Below, in pieces: positions 30,237 to 41,724 of a stretch of DNA of 64,000 bases. The translations under genes were made by a program, and so were the position numbers. The stretch spans positions 1,922,001-1,986,000 of the forward strand of contig JAACJO010000002.1 in assembly GCA_013368445.1 (NCBI GenBank), in the 5' to 3' direction. Within the stretch, counting starts at the first letter, position 1; every line of letters starts with the position of its first letter. The notes under the pieces are model-generated. The model worked only from the letters and a program-made list of their open reading frames with translations. It was not told where the DNA came from and did not search any database. The stretch comes from Leucocoprinus leucothites (Eukaryota > Basidiomycota > Agaricomycetes > Agaricales > Agaricaceae).

Positions 30237-30860
30237 GCTAGTAGAAGGAGGGTCTGACAATTGCCACCAAAACACTTGATTACATTAGTAAGCGCATAAG
30301 CGCACCGTCACAGGGGATGCCGGTTCGACTTCGAGGGAGTATCTTCGTTTAAGTTGTGGCGCTGAGTTTCGCTATTATTTTTATTGGGGCTGCAAAGCAC
30401 GAGCCCGGTGTCGAATTGCAGATCCTAAAACAACAAGACAGCGGCAGAGAGAGCTTGGAGAGGGCGAGAATATACTGATGGTCTGCACCGCCAATCTGCG
30501 CAGGTACACGACAGGTGAATCCTCGGGGTTTCTCTCTCTCTTTCAAGTCCCTCGCTTTGTCGCTCACCGTTTGCTTACAATCGACCGAATACAGGATTCG
30601 AGGGCTGGCGTCGAAAGAGACTAACCTAATGGCGGCCTCGAAGGTCAGAACCAGAGGATAAGACGATGGACCAAAGTTAGGGATTCAAGGTATCCCATCC
30701 ACACGCCCTTGGATGTTGTATTCAAAGTCACCGAGGTGGCCGTTACCGAGACTTGGGCCTTTGATTGAGTAGCGTAAGTGTAGACCTCAAGCTCGTTATT
30801 CACATAGAAATCCGTCGATCATTATTAATCTTACAGCATACGTGAGTCCATGAGAACGTC
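30237..30860. other. Intergenic region between two minus-strand genes
   Basis: The promoter of the unknown gene and the 3' flank of TAF10. A 72-codon open frame at 30349-30567 (minus) has no domain and no upstream or downstream exon that I could join. No tRNA or snRNA fold found. Confidence 0.5.
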
Positions 30861-31573
30861 CTACATGTAATATTCTGGCTTTCGAGAATTGATGCCATAC
30901 TCAGCGAGGGCGGCGCTCAAATCTTCCATCGTCAGGGTCGTGCGAGTTTTATCCTTTGACCATTACAATGAGAAAGGATAAGGTAAAGTGGAATTTTAAG
31001 TACCTTGACGTGACCTGCTCCAGAAAATGGTTGGTTAACGCGAGCTCTACCACCAGCAGCGTTGGTTCTAATTCGTGCGTGCTGATACGCATCAGACGCG
31101 ATGTCGGATACAAACTTTTGGGCTGCCAGAGCTAGGAGACGCTTTCTAAGCAAGAAGTGCTGTTAGCATGGGGGAAACAAAGGAAAATACAACTAACGCA
31201 CAGTCTCAGATCCTCACACTCGAAGCCAACTCGTTGCAAGTAATAGTCAGTGACCTCATTTGGTATCTGCAGTTTCGAATGCATCAGTGATGTGGTGACA
31301 CAGAAACGCAACAGAGAGCTCGCATACGAGAGGTTCATAGTCATCCAGCATCAGCATAAACTCTGCCAGAGTACGGTCTTTGCGAGCCTCCTCTGCTGCC
31401 TGGCGCGACTGGGTCTGCGGGGCGGAAGTGGACGGGGCAGGCTGACTGGTGGATTGCGCAGGCGTAGCTGCTGCTGCTGCTGCTGCCGCTGCTACAGGTG
31501 TTTCTGCAGAGACGGTCGGGACATGCCCAGCAGTCGGATAAGCAAATCCTTGGCTTTGCTGTGGAGTGGACAT
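30861..31573 (-). CDS. TAF10: TFIID/SAGA subunit TAF10
   Basis: Histone-fold protein shared by TFIID and SAGA, working in RNA polymerase II initiation. Start [19 protein letters not shown], then a low-complexity Ala/Pro/Ser/Gln leader with a run of nine alanines coded by GCT/GCA-type repeats. The family core follows: [16 protein letters not shown] | [17 protein letters not shown] | [26 protein letters not shown]. The core continues with GHVK and the C-terminal [24 protein letters not shown]. Introns fall at each of the marked joins. Stop TAG at 30861. SGF73, another SAGA subunit, lies 5.5 kb away on the same strand. Co-location is probably chance, as fungal SAGA genes are normally scattered. 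Confidence 0.95.
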
Positions 31574-32414
31574 GCGTTGCTCGATGTCCACAACGTCGCA
31601 CAGATGGAGTGTGTCGGAGCTACGGAATTTGTGTCGGAGTCTGAAATGAGCACAAAAGCTGTTGAGCGCAATTTTTGGCCCTTGATCTGTAATCTCTCCA
31701 TCGTCAAAATCAATTTTTCTCCCTTGGAAGGTGAGTTGTCGTTTCGTTTTGTTCTTCTTCACTTCATTTTATTCTTCTTGTATGATGTTTGAGGCATTTG
31801 GCTTTACGCAGGAGCAATCCTGCACTGCAGAAAACCAACTCAGCTACCTTCGGTGAAGCTACTTTGGTAGTGGAACCGCTTGTCTGACTCCGTTTTCATT
31901 TGTCATTTTCGAGTATGCACTAGGAACTTACCGAGATGACAGGTGCTTGCTTCCAACGAGAGGATAAAAGTAGAATACAAGACTGAATGAACTTAGTTTG
32001 TGGTATTACCGATCAGTGTAGCCGAATTCGGCATATTAAACATGACAATGATCACACCGTGGTCCATGATCGCTGAGAATATGAATGCCCGTGAGATTGG
32101 AGGCTCTGTGTGGGTATGCGTGAAATGAGAATGATGAGAACAGGCTGGGTCGTCGGTGCAGGTGCAGGAGGGGCTGGTGCAGGTTGCCGGCAGGTGGCGG
32201 ACTTGCTTCTTCAGGGGTAAAGGATGGCAGGAAAGCTGAGCAGGCCGCCGCAAAGCTGGCTTCCAAGCTCGGACCTGTCACAAGGTAGTGTGGAAACCAA
32301 ACAAACCGAAAGTTGGCCCATATATCCCTTTGAAGCCCGGTCGCTCGATGCTGCCCCAGATCAATCACTCTATCTATACTTCTCACATACTTCTCTCCTC
32401 CACTCCTCGTTGGC
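31574..32414. promoter_or_regulatory. Divergent promoter region of TAF10 and the Zn2Cys6 regulator
   Basis: An 841-bp head-to-head spacer. It is longer than the other divergent spacers here, as expected ahead of a regulator gene. CT-rich just upstream of the plus-strand start. No individual site is claimed. Confidence 0.5.
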
Positions 32415-35400
32415 ATGGTGGTTGCTGAAAAGTTGGATCCAGGAGCCTCTCGCAAAGTCGGCCTCTCTTGTGCTGAGTGCAGGCGGTCTGTCTTTCTTGA
32501 TCCTCTCACATTTTATTCTCTTACTCATACACTTGCTTGTAGATCAAAGCTCAAATGCGACCGGTATGCATTGAAAGTCTTGTACCCTTTCAGTGTTGAC
32601 TCTCGTCTATCGCAGTGTATTTCCTTGTCAATCATGCGTCCGGTACGTATCTCTCATCTAGGTATGCAATGGCTCATTTCATGCATAACATACAGCCGAG
32701 GATGCGCTTCAATATGTCCTGATGGTAAGTCCTTAGCCTGGTATATATTTTCTGACATGATGTTCATATCCCATCTGTAGGCATTCTACCAGCAACAAAG
32801 GGCAACAAGTAAGCCGCCTCTTTAATCTCTAATGACGACATGACCAACATCCATCTGTGTAGAGTGCTCATGGCACACGCCCAGGAACTCTCAAAACAGG
32901 TCAAACAACTGACCTCAAGAGTTCGAGAGCTAGAAGAGCTGTTAGAAATGCGTGCACCACATCTCTTGAAGATGAAAGTCGAGAAGCACGAACCAATTGA
33001 ATCACTGGGGGATCAACTGGAGCGAGAATCCTCATTAGAACTCGACCACTACCGAGACGCCACCCCAATTTCGCAGATTGACGCAACCGAACATCACACC
33101 GGGGACGAGACAGAGGTCAAGGGAGTTACCGAAGCCTTGGGCTCTCTCGCAATAGGCCAGGATGGACAAATGCGGTATCGAGGAGTCACAGCAGGCGCCG
33201 AGGTAGGTGATCCCAGCACTACCCGTTATAACAATCCCCCTCAACAAATCCCCGGACAGTACTTGCAAGATTTACTTCCGGTGTGTGTTCAAATACACCA
33301 CCCGTTACAAATTCTAACACACATTGCAGTCAACGTATGATGAGAGCAAATACCGCCTAAAGGACCTTGACTTCCCACAAGAGATCATGGAGCTTGCAAT
33401 GGCCTTTCCTTTCGGTCTCAGAGAATCCTCTCATCAGAAAATTTGCTTCCAGAATTTCATACCCTCACGAGAGCGCGCTCTCCATTTATTCGACACCTAT
33501 TATGAGTACACCGCGTGGATGTAAGTTTATTTTCGATCATCCTTTTCATTGACACCGATCATATTCGTTCAGGTATAACCCATTCCCCCGTAACCTGTTC
33601 ATTCGAACATTTATGGATCCTATATATGGCACAACGGGTATCCCGAGCCTTGATACTATTCACTCTCACAAACTAGCCGTATTCTTTACCGTTCTTGCCA
33701 ATGGTGCTCTTTACGACGAGTCCTCAGGCGAAAGCATTCACTGGCTGGCAGCCCGATATAACCACCTGGCGCGCGCCGCTATTTCACTTGACCCAATGCT
33801 GGCAGATGCAACTGTGGCGACTTGTGAAGCACTATTCATGCTGATTCGCTTCCTATTCAACTCGGACCGATCTGCGAATGAAGAGCGCTGGCTTATAACG
33901 GGCCTAGCGGCTAGGGTTGCTCAGATGGTTAGTCCAATTTTTTTCATTCAACTTTTTCCTTAGTTGACCATATACTCCGCAAAAAGATTGGATTGCGTAA
34001 GTACTCTATCGGCTTCTCTCGAATTATCAAATAACGCCGTCCAGAACGTGACAGTGGGGGATGGAATTTACCTGAGGATGAGATCCAAAGACGACGAAGC
34101 GTTAGTCACTTCTGATCTTGCTTCCGGTTTTGATTTCACTTACTGACGGATATATAGATCTTTTGGTGCATTTGGACATGGGATACCTACACCGTATGTA
34201 TTTGGTACCAACACGAGTCTGGTCCGTTACTGACTTTGCACAAGGCCATCGTCAACGGTCGGCCAGGCTGTCTGACCATTGATCATACCGACTGCAAGCT
34301 CCCCGATGATATCTACGCTTATAAAAACTCACGGGGTGAGATTGAGCCAGGATGTAAGCACTCAATCCCAATGTCCAGTCATCCTTCTTACTAAACCACG
34401 CCAAGACCAAAACTGGAGAACTCAGTACTGCATTACTTGTCTCACCGCATCCGCCAACCACGTCTTCGCAATCAAAACCCCTCCATACTCTGCCCTCCTT
34501 GATTTGGACAGACGGTTGCGCAGCATCATCCCACCTGAACATTTATGGACGCCAGGCAATCCGAAGAACCCACATGGCTGGCCTGACAATGCAAAGCTGG
34601 CTTGTGAACAGGCTTGTGCCAGATTTATGAAAGAATCCAGTCTGTGCCTTACTCTAATATTTCCTTTATTAGCGTACTAATCTCAATCCCAGATCTACTT
34701 TATATTCATAGAAGCTATTTCGCTCAGGCGATCCGACAGAATCCAGTAGATCCGTTCAAGCACAAGTATGCTCCCTCTGTTTATGCAGTTATCACATCTT
34801 CTCGGACCATCTGTCAACACATCCACGGCTTATACGCCAAGCACAGGAGAATCGTCCGACAAGGATGGTACTTCTGGACAGCCGTTTACTCGTCCTGCGT
34901 AAGTGAGCCTACACCTTGGCCTGACATGACCTGACGTGATTTTCTTGTCGGTCTTAGATTGTCTTGAGTGCCGTAGTTGTCGAATGTCCCGGATTCTCTT
35001 TAGCTACTGAGTGTTACATGGACCTGAGGGAAGCACTTGCACTGTACGAAGAGGGCTCTCGACCTTGTCGTTCAGAATCCTCCCTGGTGAGCTTCTGGGC
35101 TACTCCATAGTATATACAATTCGTTCTCATACGCCCACAGAAACATATGCAAGATCTCGTCGAAAGGGCGGAACAATCACTGGAAGCCTATCGCAGGGGC
35201 CATGGTGGGGTGTGCAGACAACCGGCAGATCCGTCAGAACCGGATGCTCTGGATGTACTCGGCGGTCGTAAATCTCTCATCGTTCCCAAGTCTAACCACA
35301 GTTCACCCGGCAGCAACGGTAGCAACTCAAATACGGACCCCACAAGTCCGCAGCGCGCACAGCCTATCCCAGCCCCTGCACCCATGCCGCCTCGAGCTGG

Positions 35401-36049
35401 TGCCGTTGAGATGCTGAACCAATACTATCAGGAAGCCAACCCGGATCACAAACGGCACGAGCTTTACGAATACGCTCCACCTCAAAATTTCTCCTTGACC
35501 CTTTCGAACCACCCGCAAGGTCTACCACACCAATCGCCATCGGGACACAAGAGCTTATATCCGGCCTATTCAATGGGTTCGTCAAACAAGGATCTGTTCT
35601 CACCCTCAGCTGGGATTCCTCACGCCACCATGTTATCTCCGACGCCAGGGGAAGGCTATCCAACGACGCCTTCAGACTCCGTCTATTCACCTCAATTTGA
35701 CGCGCCTCATGTGTATCCCACATCACCCGGAGGCTTTATCCCCGCAGGGCAAGGGCCCCACCTTTGGCAACAACAACAACAGCAGCAGCACCAACAGCAT
35801 CAACAGCAACAGCAACATGTTCCTGGACCAACGGGGCATCAATATCAGCATCATCATTATCAGCCCCAATCACCCCATTCAATGGGTGGAAATGACCTCG
35901 TTATGGGATATAACGCGGCGGCAAATGGGCATCCACAATTCCAACCCATGCAGCCAGTGCACCACCACCAGCATAATAGCCATTCCGGAGATGTGGATAT
36001 GGCTCAGATTGATATATGGAGTAGTTTCGCGCAGGATTTCCGACCATAA
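32415..36049 (+). CDS. Zn(II)2Cys6 fungal transcription factor with Gln/His-rich C terminus
   Basis: Nuclear DNA-binding regulator. Exons 1-4 assemble the binuclear cluster: CAECRR | SKLKCDR | VFPCQSCVR | RGCASICPDG (C-x2-C-x6-C-x5-C-x2-C-x8-C), each break at a short intron. A linker and coiled coil follow (QELSKQVKQLTSRVRELEELLEM). The fungal-specific middle-homology domain includes LFIRTFMDPIYG, HKLAVFFTVLANGALYDE and LITGLAARVAQM | IGLQRDSGGWNLPEDEIQRRRS | IFWCIWTWDTYT. The C-terminal 250 residues are disordered. They hold a polyglutamine/histidine tract coded by CAA/CAG/CAT near 35768-35815, and Pro/Ser/His-rich stretches typical of activation domains. It ends IWSSFAQDFRP. Target pathway cannot be told from the sequence. 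Confidence 0.92.
35767..35817 (+). repeat. CAA/CAG/CAT triplet tract coding polyglutamine/histidine
   Basis: About 17 imperfect triplets inside the last exon of the Zn2Cys6 gene, with Gln codons interrupted by His. The mixed codons suggest an old tract, but length polymorphism between strains would be expected. Confidence 0.8.
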
Positions 36050-36273
36050 ACACGTTTTCTATAGAATTCCATGTGCTCTTTTGTGTTTTTGTTTTTTTTT
36101 CTTTCTTTTTAGGCTTCTCTGGGGCTTATTGGGCTTGTGGGTTTTTTTACCTGGATCACGAGTGTTACGAGTGCGGCGTCATTTCTAGTTCGGCAATGTG
36201 TATGATTACTACGTAGTTGTATCAAATAGAAAAGACGTTATATATATTTCGAATATTGAGTGTGAACAATGTA

Positions 36274-37921
36274 CTATGTAGTATCCATGGGTTGATCTAT
36301 ACTGTCAGCGGCCCTCTTGCCTATCTCCTCCGCCTCTTCCTTTTGAGCCATCGCTTCAAGCAAATAATCGATGTCAGGCGAAACAACAAATTGCTTGTTG
36401 ACTTCTCCAAGTACAGTAAGTTGTTTCTTGCTCATATCCAGGTGGACGGCCTGCTGCAAGAAGGACGGCTGGGTTGCTGCGTTGACCTGAAAACAAAAAA
36501 GGTACATTAACTACACAGCCATTCTCCGAGTCCTGAGAACCGTATTTATTTCGACTTACATCAAGCAAGGTCCCATTGGTCAATCGAATTTTGACAGCTC
36601 CACTTTTATACACCTCGAGTTGACCAATAACTCCATCCACTGGTTCCTCTTTCGCAGGTTCAGGAGGTGCTGTTGATGGTCGAGAAGAACCAGGGGTCGC
36701 AGCTGGTTTTGTATCTGGTGCGAAGGATACTTTTTTAGTAGGCGATTCTGCTAGAGTCTGCGGCTCAGCAGCGTCGAGCATGGAGGAATTGGTGATTTGT
36801 TTCGTAAATTTGGGAAAGTGATTAGGGAATTGAAAGAAATATAGGCGGTCTTCGCGGAAAGTGGTATCCTAGGAGTTATTCAGGTGAGATTCACGAAAAT
36901 AGGAAAACCAGAAAAGTCGTACCGTGCCTTCTAGGTCGCTCTTGATGGCAAAATCTTCAATAAGATCTTCCATCTCTTCCTCGTCTTCACTCTCACTCAA
37001 ATCAATAGCGTTCTTCAGATCTACCAAATAAAGTTGTCAGCCACCGCAAGGCAAACGGTAAGATAAGATCGGGGACATACCAACAGCTTCCGACTCCCTC
37101 TCCTTCTTCGTCCTCTCCCTCTTCCTCTCCTCCTTCAACGTCTCAGGAGCCATCCAATCCATATCCCTAATCGTATTCATATCAATAATCTCCACTCCCT
37201 CATCCGGATCCGAATACACTTCCTCCTCCTCCGCCTTCACCTTTGCCTTACCCTTATCTTTCTTCTGCAAAGTCGGAGCAGCGGTCCGAGTTAGATTTTC
37301 ACCAAGGGCTGCACTAGCTGCAGCAGATGTCGGGACGGCGGGCGTGAGATCCGTTGTACGAGATGCTGAGCGGCGTGAAGGTTGATTTCCTGCTAGAGCT
37401 GGACCCATGGCGAAGGGGCCACTAGCGGTCATTTCGACTGGGGGAGGTACTGCTCCTCCTCCTCGACCGCGCCCGCGACCTCTGCCTCCTGCATCTGCAC
37501 CTCCACGTCCGCGACCACGGCCACGACCTCTTGTGCCAGCATCTGAAGGCTCGGGGATGGTCGAGGCGATAGGTTCCTGTTACGTGCAGGGGTGTAAGCA
37601 GACCAAGTCATGGCTTGGAGTTGTTGGAAACTGACAGGTTTGACTTCACTGGTGTAAGGAGAAAAAAATGAGATGGTGTATCAGGGTGAGGGATGAAGAT
37701 AGCAAGAACTTACTTACTCCTTCTTTCGTCGAGAGGGAAGTGTGGGTGTGAACTTTAGCTTTTGGGTACCCAGACGAGTGACATCACTCTGCTTTTTGGC
37801 AAGACTTCCAATACCTTTAGATGTTGCTGAGCCTGATGCAGAACCAGACGGCGGTTCTATCTCACTCTCATCAAAAACCTGAGCGAATCAGTTGAGGGGA
37901 GAGAAAAGACATACCAGACAT
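36274..37921 (-). CDS. RPC53: RNA polymerase III subunit RPC53 (RPC4/POLR3D)
   Basis: Pol III subunit that with RPC37 acts in termination and reinitiation. The start is a 7-nt exon (ATGTCTG at 37921) spliced to AA CCG, giving MSEPPSGSASGSATSKGIG. This is the only ATG and acceptor pair that keeps the frame. Next come LKFTPTLPSRRKKDEVKPEPIAS and an RGG-rich region (RGRGRGRGRGG), then an acidic/basic middle (KAEEEEVYSDPDEGVEIIDMNTI). The conserved C-terminal domain reads GVIGQLEVYKSGAVKIRLTNGTLLDV | NAATQPSFLQQAVHLD, followed by LTVLGEVNKQFVVSPDIDYLL. Ends DQPMDTT (TGA at 36274). Convergent with the Zn2Cys6 gene and divergent from HPT1 over 184 bp. Confidence 0.92.
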
Positions 37922-38105
37922 AGATTAGAAAGGAGAGGGTGAGTATGAACAGAGTAAGCGATGATCAAGTATCACATGGACACGGATCAGAAAAATTAAA
38001 TCACTAATTCAGGAAAATGTGTAGTCGATATCCTCTTTACAGCTCTTCATTTCCCTCACCCCTTGCACACTCCCTCTCATCTCAGGACTTTATCAACAAA
38101 CAAAA

Positions 38106-39249
38106 ATGACAGACGTTAAGCACTGGCGTGTCTCCTACAACGACATCCACAACCTCATCCGCAAAGTCACACCTCAGATTGCAGCGGAATTCAATCCAGA
38201 TTTGATGATCGCCATCGGTCAGCGCATTTTCAATCTATGATGAACCCCTCATGCTTACTTTAACCATTCAGGCGGAGGGTTAGTACAAATTTACCATATT
38301 TCCAAAAGATTTTTTTCTTAGACGTGCTGGTTTATAGCGGATTTTTCCCGGCCCGCGTTATGGTGATATTACAATTTGCGGCCGACGACCTTCCGACTGA
38401 CCAACAAGCGTTTTTCTTGTTCTGGCTAGCGCACATTCCTGAGGGAGTCGACTGTAAACAAGACTCTTCAAATCCAGGCCATTGGATTGTCGTTGTATGA
38501 ACCCATACAGGGTACAACTGCAGAGCAGATTGGCAAGGAAGTCGTGCGTACTCAATGGCTGTGAGTATTTTATTATCGCTATCCATCTGCGTGTGCATTC
38601 CTGACAGAACTTGATTCTAGAGGACCCGATGCTGGGAAGCTTCTCCTTGGAAAGCGCAACCTGATCGTCGTTCGTATTCCCATTCCTCTCATGCACGCAT
38701 TCCAGTAACCGGCCTCACAGGACGAAGTCGATGATACTCGCAAGACACTCTCGTTTGTTGACTCTCCCTCTCTCGCCTTACACCAACTCATCTCTACCCA
38801 TAGATATGCCCTACTAGAACTTCAGAAAGACGTCGCAGTAGAACTGCTGAACCATCCCGAATCAGAACGAGAGGCTCTCGCCAAAGCGACAAAGTTCGCC
38901 ATTTTCGTCGTTCACAACAAGAAAAAGCCCAAATTGGCTGAGATACCGGCTGATACCCCGTTCGTAACACCTTTCCAAAGATAGCACGCAGCATACAGGA
39001 CTAATGAACTTCGGTCTGTCAGATACTTCTCCGGCGCTGATGTAGATGATGTCTGGTGAGCTCGTCATCAGTTCTTCGTGATCGGCACAGCAATGTAACT
39101 GACTTGTACTATGTAGGCTGGATTATCCCTGGGAGGCGACGTGAGTCTTGACTTCTTACTGTTAAACTCATGCTCAAACACATATCTATAGAAACATCGA
39201 AGAGCATGATAGATTGGCGGCGGCTGATAAGGCTTCCGAGTGGCACTAG
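38106..39249 (+). CDS. HPT1: Hypoxanthine/xanthine-guanine phosphoribosyltransferase
   Basis: Purine salvage enzyme joining hypoxanthine, guanine or xanthine to PRPP. Start MTDVKHWRVSYNDIHNLIRK, then PDLMIAIGGGGFFPARVM across two introns. RTFLRESTVNKTLQIQAIGLSLY and RTQWL follow. The PRPP-binding motif LIVDEVDDTRKTL is split by an intron just before DEVDD. Then come KFAIFVVHNKKKPK and YPWEATNIEEHDRL, ending ASEWH (TAG at 39247). The layout follows yeast Hpt1 closely. Xanthine versus hypoxanthine preference cannot be decided here. Confidence 0.93.
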
Positions 39250-39370
39250 AGCCCTTCCGAACAACGGGGGTATCAGATCAGATCTATGCTATAGGTGTCT
39301 AAGTATTAGCATATATGATGAACTAGAAGTTCCTGGATGAAAAGCAATCAAAGCCGACTAATTGATGTTA

Positions 39371-40232
39371 TCAGCTGTCCAAACCCCCAAGCCTGCGGAC
39401 GGCGGTGTTCCGCAAGGTTCGGCCCTCAGCCTCGATACCATCACCGGACAGAGGCTTTCCGTCCCCCGTTGCAAGGTCAACTAGTACCGCAGCAAGCGGC
39501 CCAGTTGGAGAGGTATGGCCGGGCGAAAAAGTCTTGAGCAGAGGCGCTAGGGTGGACTCCACTATCTTGAACCCGAGAGAATGCGGACGATGGTGTTGTG
39601 GTGGAATGACATGCGCAGGTCGGACATTGAACGGGCAAAGAGCACTATAGACTGGCTGAGAAGGAAGCGACAGCAAGGCCTTTTCAGCGCGGCCTTTGAT
39701 TTTTCCGAAAAGCATAAATGTCTTTTCGGTCATGTCAGCACTGTGTGTGTGTATCAGATAAGGGAAATTCATTTGAGTGGCGCTGGACTTGACTCACCCC
39801 TCGCCGGAGACATATACAAAGTTGAATTTCCCGGACTCGGAGAGGGAGGAAAAGGCCTTGGCCGCAGCAAGGGGGTAGTCATGTGTGATCTGGACATATT
39901 CACTTTTAACAAATATCATTTATTGTCAGTTTCCTCGAGCCTGCGCTGACCAGAAGCATAGCCTACTCTTTAGAGACCTGTGTCTGGCTAATTCCTTGTG
40001 CCCATACGCAGCCGTCGCTTCCCTTGAGCTTCTCGAGGAGAGAAGGAGGATATTCGGTGTAATTAGTGTGCACGATGACCTCTGCCTTCGTTGTGTCGAG
40101 CTTCTCGCCTTGTGGGAGGGAAAAATCCTTTCTAGAGAGGATAGAAAGACGAGTAATCTTGGGGGAGGCTAGGCAGTGGGTGAGGACTGCGTTGCCTACA
40201 GTGCCAGTTGCGCCAGTGAGGATGAGGTGCAT
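39371..40232 (-). CDS. NAD(P)-binding Rossmann-fold protein (atypical SDR/epimerase-like)
   Basis: Start MHLILTGATGTVGNAVLTHCLAS has the TGATGTVG dinucleotide loop of atypical short-chain dehydrogenases. ITRLSILSRKDFSLPQG and SDGCVWAQGISQTQVSK follow. After an intron comes YVQITHDYPLAAAKAFSSLSESGKFNFVYVSGEG, which holds the active-site-like Tyr and Lys region. Then ADMTEKTFMLFGKIKGRAEKALL and a C-terminal stretch ending RRLGGLDS. About 250 residues, three exons. Close in layout to fungal proteins annotated as nucleoside-diphosphate-sugar epimerase-like, with substrate unknown. Divergent from mitoferrin over 254 bp. Confidence 0.82.
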
Positions 40233-40486
40233 TGTTGAGTTGAAACTTGAGACCAAGGTAATAGACTATATAGCATGAGAATAAATACTCTCAAATTCAA
40301 ATTTCTAGGCTTGACTTTGACCACCTCGTCCGAAATTCGCTCCCGGCCGCTCACTTGCGTCAGCTTCTGCCTGCCGCCCTCCTCGGTCTCCTTACGGTCA
40401 ATTCTCCCACCCGGTCAACTCTCTCTGCGTTTATATTTGGCTCTTTTCGGTTTTCTTGACCCTTCATCATCATCGACACATCACAC

Positions 40487-41724
40487 ATGGCCGAAGAACC
40501 AGATTATGAGTCGCTGCCCCCCAATGCCGGACTTGCAGTCAGTATACCTCTTTCTTTGCACAATAGGCGTCTTCTAAACTATCTCTAATGCTCAGGTCAA
40601 CATGCTTGCCGGTGCACTTGTCAGTCCTCGCGTTTTCCGGCTTCAAATTTCCTTGTTTATTTTCTCGTAGGCTGGTATCTCAGAACATGCTGTCATGTTC
40701 CCGGTCGACAGTATTAAAGTATGTTTAGCAATTCTCCTCACGTATATTGCTCATGGTTGACGTTCCAGACGCGTATGCAAGTCTTCTCTGCCTCACCCGT
40801 AGCGGTCTACAGTGGTGTCGGGAATGCCTTTACACGGATATCGTCTACTGAGGGTATGAGAGCTCTATGGCGCGGTGTTTCTTCCGTCGTTCTTGGTGCT
40901 GGTCCTGCGCATGCCATCCATTTTGGTACCCTCGAGGCGGTCAAGGAGCTGGCAGGAGGGAACAAGGCCGGGAATCAGTGGTTAGCTCATTGTGCGTTCT
41001 CTCCACTTTGCATTTTTTCCAGACTGCTCAAAATTATTTTATTAGCGCTAGCCGGTGCTTCCGCGACAATTGCTAGCGATGCACTCATGAATCCTTTCGA
41101 TGGTACGATGGCATTCACCCTTTTTCTTCCGGTTCCCTCCGTCTCACGGTTTCCCAGTCATCAAACAGCGAATGCAACTACACAAGTCCGAATTCCGCTC
41201 ATTTATGACATGTGCTAGCACAGTCTACCGGAACGAAGGTCTCGCCGCATTCTACGTCTCCTACCCCACCACCCTCGCCATCTCCATCCCTTTCAACGCC
41301 ATTCAATACACCGTTTACGAACAAATCAAGCGATTCATGAACCCACGTAACGAGTATTCACCATCATCACATATTACTGCCGGTGCTGTTGCTGGTGCCG
41401 TCGCTGGAGCTGTCACGACGCCACTAGACGTAGCAAAAACACTGCTGCAGACGCGTGGTACCTCGCATGAAATCGATATCCGCAACGCTAATGGCATGCT
41501 TGACGCCTTCCGTATTATCTGGAGACGAGACGGTGCTAGAGGTTTTGGACGAGGTCTTATTCCACGTGTCATGACTATCATGCCCAGTACTGCCCTATGT
41601 TGGCTATCATACGAGTTCTTCAGTGCGTAAACCTGTCCCCTCTTTTTTGTTGACCTGTGATACTGATCCACTCACCCCGCTGTTGATTTTTTTAAATTCA
41701 GAATACGCAATTAGATCGGATTAG
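40487..41724 (+). CDS. Mitoferrin, mitochondrial iron carrier (Mrs3/Mrs4 type)
   Basis: Inner-membrane carrier importing iron for haem and Fe-S cluster synthesis. It has the three carrier repeats. Repeat 1 gives VNMLAGALAGISEHAVMFPVDSIK | TRMQVFS, with the P-x-D-x-x-K signature. Repeat 2 gives LAGASATIASDALMNPFD | VIKQRMQLH. Repeat 3 gives AGAVAGAVAGAVTTPLDVAKTLLQTRG. Start MAEEPDYESLPPNAGLA, end FFKYAIRSD (TAG at 41722). The MNPFDVIKQRMQ and GISEHAVMFPVDSIKTRMQ sequences are those of the mitoferrin branch. Seven or so exons. Confidence 0.94.

Noticed and set aside
30300..30345. GGTTCGA-like B-box suggesting a tRNA
   Set aside because: No A box at the right spacing and no acceptor stem could be paired.
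37407..37634. Pro-Arg repeat open frame on the plus strand
   Set aside because: It is the antisense of the RGG-rich exon of RPC53.
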